From Cryptomeria japonica (lineage: Eukaryota > Streptophyta > Pinopsida > Cupressales > Cupressaceae): 64,000 nt of DNA. Below, one piece after another: positions 46,171-58,274 of the stretch. The first letter of the stretch is position 1. Every line of letters begins with the position of its first letter. The stretch lies in contig NC_081412.1 in assembly GCF_030272615.1 (NCBI RefSeq), forward strand, positions 665,674,352-665,738,351. The letters run 5' to 3'. The notes beneath the pieces were generated by a model. It was given only the letters and a program-made list of their open reading frames with translations, was not told the DNA's origin and did no database searches. A program made the translations under genes and the position numbers.

Positions 46171-47578
46171 AATCTTATATATGGTATTACAAAGGGGAGC
46201 GGGGCTAAAATTTACAAAAGTAGAAGGGGAACCAATCTTGGGAATAATAGCAATATGAGTGGTGTTGAATTCCTTGAGTATGTTTATATTTCTTCTAGCT
46301 TCTTCCAAAGAAATATGGACATCCCTACCAAAAAAACCCCAACATATTTGAAAAAATTGGATTGTGTACCCATTTGGCCCTAGGGCCTTATCACAAGCCA
46401 TTGAGAAAATTGCTCGTGTTCTTCTCTTAGGAATTTTTCCATAAGAAACTGATTATACTCCTCAATAATAAGTTTTGATATATCATCCAAAATGTTCAAG
46501 GGGGTACATGGTGGTTAAGGTAGAGGGGGGAGAAACAATTTAAAGTACTTAACTCTCTCCACTCTAGTATCCTCATGGCTAACTAAATGAACACTAGTTG
46601 TTGAGGAGATACTAGTGATTTTGTTAAACTATTTTTGCACTTTAGTAGAGGTGTGAAAGAATTCGATATTCCTATCACCATCAAACAACCACATTTCCCT
46701 TGATTTTTGCCTCCAGTATTGCTCTTCACAGTAGAGAAGCTCCTCCAATTCAATTTTTTGTTGTTTTTCCTTCTCAAAAGTAGAATTGTTCATCCTTTGT
46801 GTGATGACTATCTCATACAAATTTGATAATATCTTTCTTAGCAAAAATGTTTTTAAAGTGATATTCATTCCATTCTTTGATTTTTCCCTTCAAAAACTTT
46901 AATTTCATGTTTGACTGATACATTTGTGACCCATTAAAATATGGGGCATTTCTCCACCAATACTCCATCATAGGCATAAATGAGTTGTCCTTGAACCACA
47001 TTGACTCAAACTTAAAAGGAACTCAGTTTGTGGTCTATTCATGACAATTTGTATGCTTATTGAGAAATGGTCTAAACTAATAGATGGAAGAAAAGAGGAG
47101 GAGAAATTTGAGGCCAACCAAGAATCTGAAAAAAGAAACCTATCTAATCTTTCTAATATTTAATAAAATTCTTCTCTCTTGTTCCTCTAGTTGAACTTGC
47201 CATTTTTAGGGATGCAATCAAAAAGATGATTTGAGCTAATAAACTCTTTGAAGTGTTTCGATGCCTTATTAGGTGGTATTATTCCCCTATGTTCTCAATG
47301 ATATCCACCAAGGCATTGAAATCCCCTCCCAAAATGAAGACCTTTTTATCTAAATGACAAAAAAGAGACAAAATTTGGTCCCAAAGAGATTTTTTTGAAG
47401 GGTGCAGATGAGCCATATACATTAAAAATCCAAAAGACCCGGTCTATAAGATTCCAATTTGCAAAAACCAATATCCAATCATTTGTGGAAGCCACCAAGT
47501 CTATTGTTAAAGCTCCCTATTGTCAAAGTATAGAAAGGCTAATACACTTTTCTATTTTCTCTATGAATTGAAAACATT
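46171..47578 (-). pseudogene. LINE ORF2 fragment: endonuclease (EEP) and start of RT
   Basis: Read on the minus strand from 47578, an EEP endonuclease part has FNVYGSSAPF, GLHFGRGFQCLG (relatives: ILGGDFNA) and IIPPNKASKHFKEFI. A Lys-rich linker includes WRQKSREMWLFDGDRNIEFFH at 46700-46640, the usual W...GD.NT.FFH motif before RT. The frame 46401-46171 gives GPNGYTIQFFQ, HIAIIPKIG and CNTIYKI, the first RT motifs. About 100 N-terminal residues of the endonuclease are missing because E6 interrupts at 47578 and the rest lies beyond the window. Confidence 0.9.
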
Positions 47579-48397
47579 TGTTGAAAAATATAGCTAGAAT
47601 CGGATTCTAACCTAATCAAATTTTAATGTTGCCTTGGGCAATTAAAATTTAAAATATATTGTGATAATTAGAGCGATCAATTATGTAATTGGGTTGGGCC
47701 CAAACTCATGTAACTTGTAAATGGGGTAGACCCAATTTGGGCAATAAAAGACATGTATTTGAATATATAAGTATTGTTTTTGGCGGCAAGATACAAGGCC
47801 GACTTGGGAGATAAGAAGACATGTGTCTTGTATATAACTAAGGCATATTGATGCATTACAACATAATGATAATCAACGAATGATCTATGCATATATGTGA
47901 TCTGCCATTAGCGAATTTGTGACATTGATTGGTGAACATAACAAACTTTTTATCCGCAACCTAACATCAACGATCACTGGTGAATATACCTTGCACTTCA
48001 ATGGACATCATTAGTAGCACAACAAACACCATTAGAGGCACAGTGAACATATTCCAAGGATAGCGAACCTGTTCAAGAGATAGTGAATCCACTCAGGGGT
48101 AGCATGCACTCTAGTATCAACAAACTATGTTTATATCCTTCTTGATCAGCGGATAAGTTCATCACACCATTGTGCCCTAGCTTGGTTTCATCTGTGCATA
48201 TATATTGTTGTTCTAAGTGTAAAGATACCTACAAATTATTGCTAATAAACATTTAAGAAGTGTTGCTGGGTTTTTCACCTCCAATAGGGAGGTTTTCCTA
48301 GGGTATTTGTGTGTCATGTGTTGATTTTGTGTTTGTCTATCTTGCATTCTGATTTTTTTCGTTTCTTAATGCTTATTTGATTACAAAAAAACTAACA
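47579..48397 (+). repeat. E6 5' LTR
   Basis: 819 bp, TGTTGAAAAATATAG to CTAACA. Contains TATA-like TATATAAG near 47764. Comparison with 59344-59753 shows the copies are close over the shared 410 bp. No C-rich U5 hairpin. Confidence 0.93.
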
Positions 48398-48408
48398 TGG
48401 TATCAGAG
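48398..48408 (+). other. E6 primer-binding site (tRNA-iMet)
   Basis: TGGTATCAGAG with no spacer after the LTR, as in E4. The twelfth base differs from the usual C. Confidence 0.9.
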
Positions 48409-48481
48409 ATTTAGGTTCATTATAAAGTAATCAGATTATCAGTTATCCTTCACTTTCAGTTTGTTGTTTTAGTTTTGCAAG

Positions 48482-49320
48482 ATGGTTGCAGGACTGAAGG
48501 TAGAAGACAGACTTGATGGTGCTCTAAACTTTACTTCTTGGAAAGTCCTTGTTCTTCTTGCCCTTGAAGAGGTTGAGCTATTACAATTTGTGGAAGACAA
48601 GGATATGCCTGAACCCTCAGATCTAGAAAAATTCAAGAAGTTCAAGAAGAATGCTCTTAAGGCAAAGAAGTTTCCAATTGATTTTGTGAAGGATCATCTT
48701 GTTCTAGTCATCTTCAAGTTACCTTCAGCCAAGGAGATGTTCAAACACTTAGAAGGAATGTTCGAAATCAATAACATCAGTCAGGCTCTTACTCTAAGGC
48801 AGCAACTTCTTCAAATAAAGATGAGCAAGGGAGATTCAGTCATGTCCTTCTTCATGAAAATTTCATAATTGAAGGACCAACTCAACTCCATTGGAAGTGA
48901 AGTAGTGGACAAGGATATTGTCATGATTGTGTAAATGGTCTCCCTGATTCTTGGGATCCATTTATTCAAATCATAAGTAGAAGAGTTGAATTTCCCTCTT
49001 TTGATTGCCTCCGGTCTGATTGCATTCAAGAGGAATCTCGCCTAGCTGCAAGAGGAATGTTCAAAGGCACTCATGGAGGTGATCATCATGTGCTTGCATC
49101 TCAACATGTCAAAAGAAAGGGTGATCATTGGAAGAAGAACAACTTCAAAAGAGATAGAGACTTCATATCTCCCACTGCTTACGATTCAAGGAAGAAGTCA
49201 AGGGATCTTTCATATGTTTGTTGCTTCTGATGCGATAAGTTTGGACACTATGCTAAAGAATATCAGAATCTGCCCAAGCAAGGAGAAACGAACCTGAATC
49301 AAGTTGCAGATTCAAAGGAT
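48482..49320 (+). pseudogene. E6 gag (stops and frameshifts)
   Basis: The ATG at 48482 gives MVAGLKVEDRLDGALNFTSWK, the same layout as the E4 gag with the Trp kept. A TAA near 48866 and a frame change near 48930 break it. The remaining frames retain a FDCLRSDCIQEESRLAARG segment like that of E4. The zinc knuckle near 49220-49262 is damaged: a stop replaces one residue and the last cysteine is Tyr. Confidence 0.9.
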
Positions 49321-51683
49321 AACGAAGACTTCCTCTTCATTTCAACCTTATCTAGCAATGTGCCAACTGACAGCAACACTTAGTTGATAGATAGTGGTGC
49401 ATCTATACATATCATAGGATACTGAGAGAACCTCTCAGACTTAATGGAGAAAGAGTCCAATCTTCATGTGGTAATTGGTGATGATGCTCAGTATCTAGTA
49501 AGAGGTTTTGTTCATACTTCTTTAAATTTGGAATTTGGTATCTCTTTGCATCTTACCCTAGAAGATAAAGGTTATCAAATAACATTTTCTGAGGGTAAAG
49601 TACCTGCTTGGCCTAATAAATCTAGTTTTAAATCTGCTCATATTATTGGAAATAGATAGGATAGTTTGTATAAGCTTTTATATAATCCTGTTCGAGCACT
49701 CATCCATGAAGCTCCTGAATCTAGCAAGCTATGGCATAGAAGGCTTGGCCATCTTCACTTTCAGGCACTATGCCTAAACTTAGTTATTTTCATGATGATA
49801 CTTGCAAAGGTTGTGCATTAGGTAAGAATACTAAGAGTCCATTTCATAAAAGTGAAAGTAGAGCTAAGGAAAAATTAGCACTTATTCATTCTAATCTATG
49901 TGGACCCATGTTTGTTCCTTCATCTAGCGGATTTCTATACTATGTTACATTTATAGATGATTTTTCTAGAAAGACTTGGATTTACTTTCTAAAATCTAAA
50001 GAATCTAATGAAGTGCTAAGTAGGTTTAAAGAATTTAAATCCCTAGCTGAAAATATGTCTAGTAAAAGGAATAAAGTGTTAAGATCTGACAATGGAGGTG
50101 AATACACCTCAAGTAGTTTCAATGAATTTTGTGTAGAGATAGGAATTAAGAGGGATTTTTGTGTTCCCTACAATCCTCAGCAAAATGGTATGGTTGAATG
50201 AAAGAATAGAGTCATTGTTGAAGCAGCTAAAGAAATGATTCATGATCAGGATCTACAGACTTCCTTATGGGACGAAGCATCCAAGATAGTAGTATACATT
50301 CATTTCAGATACCCTCACAATGTCCTGAAGAACATGACTCTTGAAGAGGCCTTCAATGGAGTCAAACCGGATATCAGTCACCTAAGTATTTTTGGAAGTC
50401 TTGTTTATGTTCATGTGCCAAAGGAAAAGAGAACTAAGCTAGAGTTGTCTGGGAAGAAAGGTATCCTTGTTGGATACAGTGAATCCTCCAAAGCATTTCC
50501 TATCTACATTCTAGGACAAAGGTATATTGAGATAAGTAGAGATGTTATGTTTAAAGAAAATATTACTTTTGAGAAATCTAAAGTTCCCTTGTAAATGATG
50601 ATAGAGGAGTTAGTGATAATCAAAACATGGAATTGATACTAACCTGAGATTCAGAATGAGTCTATTGAGCTTCCTGAACCTATTGAACATGGTGATCCTC
50701 CTGAGCCTCTAGATCCAACTGATGGACCTAGAGATATTGCAGTGAGCAAAAAAAGGCCACTTTGGGTTAGGAGCACAATTCAAGAGGCAGAAAAGTTTGC
50801 AGCTCCTAGTGGCACTTTCAGAAAAAGTAAGAGACCTCAAAAATTATCCAACTATGTTGCAATGATGTGCAACATCATTGAGTCTGAACCATCCAGCATA
50901 GAAGAAGCCATGAACCAACAAGCATGGAAATTAGCTATGGACGAAATGTATCAATCAATCATCAAGAATGATGTTTGGGATATTGTACCTAGACCTAAAA
51001 GTAAGTCTATTGTTTCTTCTAAATGGTTGTTTAATATTAAACATGTTGCAGATGGTAGTATAGAGAAATATAAAGCTAGATTTGTAGCTCGTGGTTTTTC
51101 TCAAAAGGAAGGCATAGATTATGAAGGAACATTTGCTCCTATTACTAGATATACTTCTATTAGAACTATTATAGCCATTGTTGTAGCTAAGGGTTGGAAG
51201 TTACATCAGATGGATGTAAAGATTGTCTTCCTTAATGGTGTCATTGAGGAAGATGTCTATATTGAGCAACCAGATGGATATGAGACTCATAATAGAGAAT
51301 CTCATGTATGTAGATTAAAGAAAGCTCTTTACGGCTTCAAGCAAGCTCCTCGAGCTTGGTATGAAAGAATTGATAAATACTTAGTTTAGGGTTTTGTAAG
51401 AACGATGTTGATCCTAACCTTTACTTTAAAGTATTTAATGGTGAAATGCTAATTCTAGTTTTATATGTGGATGACTTCTTTCTAACTAGTGAAGGTAGTC
51501 TCATCATTAGGTGTAAGAAACAATTAGCTACTGAATTTCATATGAAGGATCTAGGTCTAATGCATTACTTTCTAGGATTAGAAGTGTTGCAAAGACCTAA
51601 TGAAATCATTCTAAGTCAAGAAAAATATACTGTTGATATTTTGAAGAGATTTGGAATGTTGGATTGCAAACCTATATCTACTC
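49321..51683 (+). pseudogene. E6 pol, first part: protease, integrase, RT
   Basis: Protease reads LIDSGASIHI near 49390, then a TGA. The GAG-pre-integrase zone (LWHRRLGHL) is near 49730. Integrase is in frame 49770-50201 with HSNLCGP (first catalytic Asp replaced by Asn), RSDNGGEY and PQQNGMVE, then TGA. RT runs 50742-51389 ([34 protein letters not shown]), a shift near 51390, then YVDD at 51464-51475. The frame is cut at CKPISTL by E8 and resumes at 58275 with the PMETN segment. Confidence 0.92.
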
Positions 51684-52597
51684 TGTAATGTCCCCTAATA
51701 AATTCTAGTTTAAGTTCAACTAGAATATTATATTAATTATTTTATATTAATTATCCATTTCATTAATATAAATTAATTAATAATTAAATAAATTAATCTC
51801 AGGTTAATTAATTTATATTAGTATTTCTTCACTAATATAAACTAATTAATAAGCCAATAAACTATTGTTTATTTTTGAAACGGAATAAGTTTCGGGTTGG
51901 TTTCCAAATAGTTTTGGGATGGAACGGATTCCTTTCTAAATACATTTTTAAATGGAAGCACTATTGGAAATGGGGAGCGGAAAATATCATTAGATTTAAT
52001 AACTGGAAGAGAGTTCATATTCATTTTTGTAGTTTTCGATAAGAAATACAGAGTATTCCTTTCGTCAATAATAATTGGCCTATTGGGAATTTCCTATTGC
52101 AATTATATCCATGGCGGAATCGAAGCAAGAGGAAGGATGCAATTAAAACATAACGGTGTGATGAAATTTCCATAAATTCAAAGATTCAATATCTTTATGT
52201 TTTATTAGCAATCTTTTGCTTGACCTGTGACGGTGTTTCTAGAAAGAGTCGTTTCGGTATAATAATTTGAGTCAACATCGAAATGCCAACTTGGCTGTGA
52301 AGGCTTTAGGTGCACAAATATTAAAACCTTTACCAGTTGCAAACTGCATATTCATTTCCTTTCATTTCCAAAATTAGGAACATTATTTGAAATGATCAAT
52401 AATCATTTCCCTATTATATCGAACAAGTATAAATTTGTTGTGAATTAAGCAAGAGGAAGGATGCAATTAAAACATAACGGTGTGATGAAATTTCCAGAAA
52501 TTCAAAGATTCAATATCTTTATGTTTTATTAGCAATCTTTTGCTTGACCTGTGATATTTCTTTTCCTTGCAAATAAATTCAATTAAGGAATTTTACA
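51684..52597 (+). repeat. E8 5' LTR with internal 108-bp direct repeat
   Basis: TGTAATGTCCCC to TTTTACA. A 108-bp segment at 52123-52230 recurs at 52447-52554 with few changes. Both copies are also in the 3' LTR (57800-57907 and 58124-58231), so the duplication predates this insertion. The first 200 bp are very AT-rich (TTAATTA runs). Confidence 0.94.
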
Positions 52598-52598
52598 G

Positions 52599-52610
52599 TG
52601 GTATCAGAGC
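52599..52610 (+). other. E8 primer-binding site (tRNA-iMet)
   Basis: TGGTATCAGAGC, one base after the LTR. Confidence 0.92.
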
Positions 52611-52835
52611 TTTTGAATCCTGCCAGCCTGTAGGGTGTTTTTTTTGGTTGAAAATTCATGAAAAATCTATGCACAACTGAGTATGCACCAAGGAAATTAT
52701 AATTTTTAGAATACTAGGGCCCGACAAAATAGATATCAAAACTTTCTCTTAGCACAAAGTAGTTCTTCTATTCAGTTTGAAATTGAGGACAACCATACTG
52801 AAACTGACGAAGAGATTGTTTTTGCAACAAACAAT

Positions 52836-54030
52836 ATGGGGGAACCTGAAAACTATAGGGATCTCATAGCAGCTTTAATCATAAGTCAACAAGATATGCA
52901 GGACAATGTCAACAAAATGACTAATTTCTGGCACAAAATAGTAATCAACATCAAAATGTTGGGGTACATAATGGGGGTAGAGATGAGAATTTTGTTAATA
53001 ATAATCAGCCAGAAAGAACATGAACAACCAGACCCTTTATGCCAACCTTCAGTGCTAGGAATGTGCAACCAGAAAATGAACTGACAATTACAGAATTACA
53101 GGATGAGATACACCATGATTGGTTATTATCAGGGGATGATTTTAGATCAACAATGACATTTAGAGAATACTTGGATGTCAGAATGAAACATAGGCCAAGA
53201 CGAAAGCGAGGGAATAACAATGAATTACAGAGAAAAATTGGTAAGACATCTATTCCTTACTTTGATGGGTCAAGGAAAACCACAGCCAGGGCATGGGTGC
53301 AAAAACTTGACACCTTTTTTCAATTAAATCCTATGTTGGAGTATGAAGCAATCAAATATGCAACATTACATCTTGATGGTGTAGCACATGAATGGTGGCA
53401 CCATGGGCAAGTAACTTTGGGTCATAATCATATTATTACATATGTTGAATTCACTGAGAAACTTATTGACAGATTTGATTCTAAAGATCTTGAACTTCAT
53501 CTAAAATATTTAACTCAGCTTAAGCAAATTGGAACTGTTGAGCAATACATTTCTGAATTTAAAAAGTTGGCAGTTTTAGTAACTGAAATTTCAGCGAGAC
53601 ATAAAATTGTTATATTCATAGATGGATTGTTTGATTCACTCAAAGGATGGGTTAAATCCTTAAATCCTCCAACATTACAGACAACAGTTAAAAGAGCAAG
53701 GGAATTGGAACCTTCTTCAAAAGGGAAAACTTTTAATAAAGGACCACCACTTAAGCTAGACAAACAACCCTTTAACAAGGAAAATTTCCCCAATAACAAG
53801 TTAGATAAAGAAGAAAGGGAAGAAATCAGAAGAAAAAAACTATGTTTCAGCTGTAGAGAATCATGGCAGCCAGGACACAGATGTCTAGGAAAGAGGAAAA
53901 TTCATTACATTGAGGTTATGTCAGATAGTGATGATGAAGAGAATGTTGAACTTAACATAGAACCTGCATCAAAGAACACAGAATCAGAGACAGTAAAACA
54001 TGGTGAAGGGGTAATAGCATCTATGACAGG
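52836..54030 (+). pseudogene. E8 gag (early frameshift)
   Basis: An ATG at 52836 begins an N-terminal segment (MGEPENYRDLIAALI). The frame changes between about 52930 and 53039, and the rest is open to 54949 in the new frame. Gag core: [29 protein letters not shown] and [15 protein letters not shown], typical of plant chromovirus gag. The zinc knuckle [14 protein letters not shown] at 53843-53884 has the wide gypsy spacing. Gag and pol share one frame, as is usual in this group. Confidence 0.92.
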
Positions 54031-57000
54031 AACGCCACATTATAATATTTTCAGAGTTAGAGGAGTGTTGAATGGGCAACGTGTGGTTGTTATGCTTGAT
54101 AGTGGTTCTACTCATAATTTTATAGATGCAGCTCTTGTGGAAAAGCGTGGTTTGCAAACCGAAAAGCATGAGGGTTTTGATGTTAGAGTAGCAGGTGGAA
54201 CTAATTTATCCAGTACTCATAAAGTTCCTAAATTAAGTATTACTCTTGGTAATTATACTGTTACTGATGATTTTTATGTGATTGATTTGGCTGACACTAA
54301 TGTTGTTTTGGGTATTCAATGGATGGAAACATTAGATGAGTACACTCGGAGTTTTAAAAGATTGGAATTTTCTTTTAAAATTGATGATAAGAAAGTAGTA
54401 CTTTGTGGAATGTCTAACGGTGGTCCCAAAATCATTAGTGCTAAAAGAATGGAGGCTATATTCAGACATGGAGATGTGGCATGGTCAGCACAATGTTTAA
54501 TCTCTAACAAGGTATCAGGATTTGAATCTAAATCTTATCGAGATGATTTTTTAAAAGTATTAGATTCACATCATTTGGCTTTCAGTGATATTCCTCCAGG
54601 AGTCCCACCTGATAGAGGATTTGAACATACCATTGAATTAGACGAAGGTACCAAACCAGTTATCACAACTCCTTACAGACATCCTAAAACAATCAGGGAT
54701 GAAATAGAAAAGGCAATTAAGGAATTGTTGGATATGGGGCATATCAGGCCCAGTTCTAGTCCTTTTGCATCATCAGTAGTACTGGTCAAAAAGAAGGATG
54801 GAACTCTTCGTATGTGTATTAATTGTCGAGCTCTTAATAAGAATACAATCAAAAACAGGTATCCAATTCGTCGTATTGATGAGTTGTTAGATGAATTACA
54901 TGGTGCTGTCTATTTTTCTAAAATTGATTTGAGGTCAGGATATCATTAGATTAAGTTAAGAGATCAAGATATTCATAAAACTGATTTTCACTATCATTAT
55001 GGTCATTATGAATTTTTGGTTATGTCATTCGGTTTAACAAATACTCCAGCAACATTTCAGTCTTGTATGAATCATATCTTTAACAAATAGTTGAGGAAAT
55101 TTTCGCTAGTTTTCTTTGATGATATATTGATTTACAGCAAAACTTGGGAAGATCACTTGAAACATATTGATATAGTTCTTAGTATTATGGAATCTCAATC
55201 ACTTTATGCAAAGGCTTCTAAATGTGAATTTGGAACGACAGAAATTTTGTATTTAGGGCATATGATCAGTGCTACAGGTGTACAGGTTCATCAGGAAAAG
55301 ATAAGAGCCATTTTGGATTGGCCACCGCCATGAAATCTTACAGATTTACGAGGATTCTTTGGATTATGTAGTTATTACAGGAGATTTGTCAAAGGCTTTT
55401 CACAACTTGGGGCACCATTGATAGATCTTACCAAAAAGGGGGCATTCTGATGGACTGAGGAAGCACAACAAGTTTTTGAGAAACTTAAAAAGGTAGTGAG
55501 TTCTTGCCCAGTACTTGCACTCCCAGATTTTAATCAGCCTTTCGTCTTAGAATGTGATGCATCTGGTGAGGGAATAGGAGCAGTCTTAATGCAAAATAAA
55601 CATCCTATAGCTTATGAAAGTAGGATACTTAGTAACCTTGAGAGATTGTATTCTATTTATGACAAAGAAATGTTGGCAATCATGCACGCATTGGTAAAAT
55701 TTAGACAATATTTGGTTGGTGGCAAATTTGTAGTAAGAACTGACCATAATAGTTTGAGATATTTCTTGGGATAGAAAGACTTGAATGATAGGCAGCAAAA
55801 ATGGATCAGTAAGATCTAAGCTTATGATTTTGAAATTGAATATGTGAAAGGTAAAAACAACGTTGTTGCAGATGTATTATCTAGAAGGCCTAAAATAAAT
55901 GCATTATCTATAGTAACAGCTGATTGGAAATCTTTATTGTTGGTTGAATATTCTAAGGATTCTTTTGCATGTGATTTGCTAGATGGTAATATACAAGATG
56001 ATAAATATAGGGTTGTAAATGATGTTATCTATTACAAGGACGGGATTTATTTGATTCCAGGTTTGAAGTTGAAAGAGAAAATCCTCCAATTCGTGCATGA
56101 TATTTCTTTAGCAGGGCACCCTGGATACTTTAAAACTTATCGACAGCTAAGAGAAAGGTTCACATGGAAAGGATTAAAAAACGATGTCCTTCGTTATGTC
56201 AAAGAATGCACCACTTGCCAGCAAAATAAAGTAGAGCATACTTATCCTGCAGGTTTATTATAGTCGTTGCCTATACTAGAACATAAATGGGAAAGTATAT
56301 CAATGGATTTCATCACAGGTTTACCGAGGTCCCAAGGTAAAGATTGTATTTTTGTTGTGGTTGATAGATTAACTAAATTTGCACACTTCTTTTCTATCAC
56401 TACAAAATTCACAGATGTTCAAATCGCAGATTTATTCTTTAGAGAGATATTTCGTTTACATGGTTTACCGAAGAATATAATCAGTGATTGAGATAGTATA
56501 TTTTTTAGTATATTTTGGGGGGAGCTTTTCAGATTGACAAGTACAGAGTTGAACCACAGTACCAGTTATCATCCGCAAACTGATGGACAGACAGAAATAG
56601 TGAACAAGTGGATAGAAGGTTACCTTCATAACTATGTAGCAGGACATCAGAAAGCTTGGGTTTGTTGGTTATATTTGGGTGAATATTGTTATAATACTAC
56701 ATTTCATATGTCAATTGGCATGACTCCTTTCAAAGCATTATATGGCTATGATGTACTCTCTTTTCTTGACCTTGCTTTTGATCAAAGTAATGTTCCTAAA
56801 TCTCATGATTGGCTTCAGGAAAGCCAAGATATTTTGACAGCACTTAAGGAAAATTTGCAATGTGCACAGAATCAACAGAAAATTTATGCAAATAAAAAGC
56901 GATTTGAACGCCACTTTGATGTTGGAGATTTGGTGTATCTCAGGTTACAATTGTATCGACAGTCATCTCTCAAGCATAGTGGGGCTGAGAAATTGAAACC

Positions 57001-57385
57001 CCGGTTTTATGGACCATATCTTGTTGTTCGACAAGTTGGAGCAATTGCATATGAACTAGCTTTGCCAACGGATAGCAAGATACACAATGTATTTCACGTA
57101 TCTTGTCTCAAAAAAGCTTTGGGTCAACAGGTGACAGTTTCCAAGGATTTACCACCAATGGATGAAGACAGTAAGTTAGAGATGATACCTGAAGTCATTC
57201 TAGATACTAGGGATAGGCACTTGCGGAATAGGACAATCTGAGAATACCTTATCAAATGGAAAAATTTGCCTCATGACGACGCTACATGGGAGAATGCAAA
57301 TGTTCTTGAGCATTCAAATTTACAGTTGCTTGTGGGCAAGCAACACGAGGCAGGGGAGACTGTAATGTCCCCTAATAAATTCTAG
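54031..57385 (+). pseudogene. E8 pol: protease, RT, RNase H, integrase, chromodomain
   Basis: Protease has LDSGSTHNF at 54098. RT starts near 54660 and contains KIDLRSGYH, an in-frame TAG at 54947 and VFFDDILIY at 55112-55123. RNase H near 55550 has ECDASGEG. Integrase has the HHCC zinc finger (56096-56225), MDFITGL near 56303 and QTDGQTEIVN near 56578. A chromodomain (57185-57340) with EYLIKWK and ATWE targets such elements to modified histones. Further stops lie near 55088, 55331, 55448, 55772, 55817, 56261, 56489 and 57239. The frame's end, TAG at 57383-57385, is inside the 3' LTR. Confidence 0.95.
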
Positions 57386-58274
57386 TTTGAGTTCAACTAG
57401 AATATTATATTAATTATTTTATATTAATTATCCATTTCATTACTATAAATTAATTAATAATTAAATAAATTATTCTCAGGTTAATTTTTTTATATTAGTA
57501 TTTCTTCACTAATATAAACTAATTAATAAGCCAATAAACTATTGTTTATCTTTGAAATGGAATAAGTTTCGGGTTGGTTTCCAAACAGTTTCGCGACGGA
57601 ACGGATTCCTTTCTAAATTCATTTTTAAATGAAGGCACTGTTCAAAATGGGGAGCGGAAAATATCATTAGATTTAATAACTGGAAGAGAGTTCATATTCA
57701 TCTCTGTAGTTTTCGATAAGAAATACAGAGTATTCCTTTCGTCAATAATAATTGGCCTATTGGGATTTTCCTATTGCTATTATATCCATGGTGGAATCGA
57801 AGCAAGAGGAAGGATGCAATTAAAATAGAATGGTGTGATGAAATTTCCAAAAATTTAAACATTCAATATCTTTATGTTTTATTAGCAACCTTTTGCTTGA
57901 CCTGTGACAGTGTTTTCGGAAAGAGTCGTTTCAGTATAATAATTTGAGTCAACATCGAATTGCCAACTTGGTTGTGAAGGCTTCAGGTGCACAAATATTA
58001 AAATCTTTACCAGTTGCAAACTGCATATTCATTTCCTTTCATTTGCAGAATTAGGAACATTATTTGAAATGATCAATAAGCATTCCCCTATTATATCGAA
58101 CAAGTATAAATTTGTTGTGAATTAAGCAAGAGGAAGGATGCAATTAAAACATAACAGTGTGATGAAATTTCTAGAAATTCAAAGATTCAATATCTTTATG
58201 TTTTATTAGCAATCTTTTGCTCGACCTGTGATATTTATTTTCCTTGCAAATAAATTCAGTTAAGGAATTTTACA
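57361..58274 (+). repeat. E8 3' LTR
   Basis: 914 bp, same length as the 5' copy. The purine-rich GAGGCAGGGGAGAC just before it (57346-57360) is the likely polypurine tract. Ends TTTTACA, followed by TACTC. Confidence 0.95.

Larger units (their letters stand above)
51684..58274 (+). mobile_element. E8: Ty3/gypsy chromovirus nested in E6
   Basis: Two 914-bp LTRs (51684-52597 and 57361-58274) with target duplication TACTC at 51679-51683 and 58275-58279. tRNA-iMet primer site, gag-protease-RT-RNase H-integrase order and a C-terminal chromodomain identify a chromovirus. About 47 differences between LTRs (about 5%) by eye. Nine in-frame stops inactivate the polyprotein, but apart from one early shift there is one frame throughout. 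The sublineage within chromoviruses is not assigned. Confidence 0.96.

Noticed and set aside
51684-52597. A plastid DNA insertion in the AT-rich stretch
   Set aside because: The whole stretch is repeated at 57361-58274 with LTR ends and a target duplication.
3588-52610. tRNA-Met genes at the TGGTATCAGAGC sites
   Set aside because: Only the 11-12 bases complementary to the tRNA 3' end are present, always next to an LTR. They are primer-binding sites.
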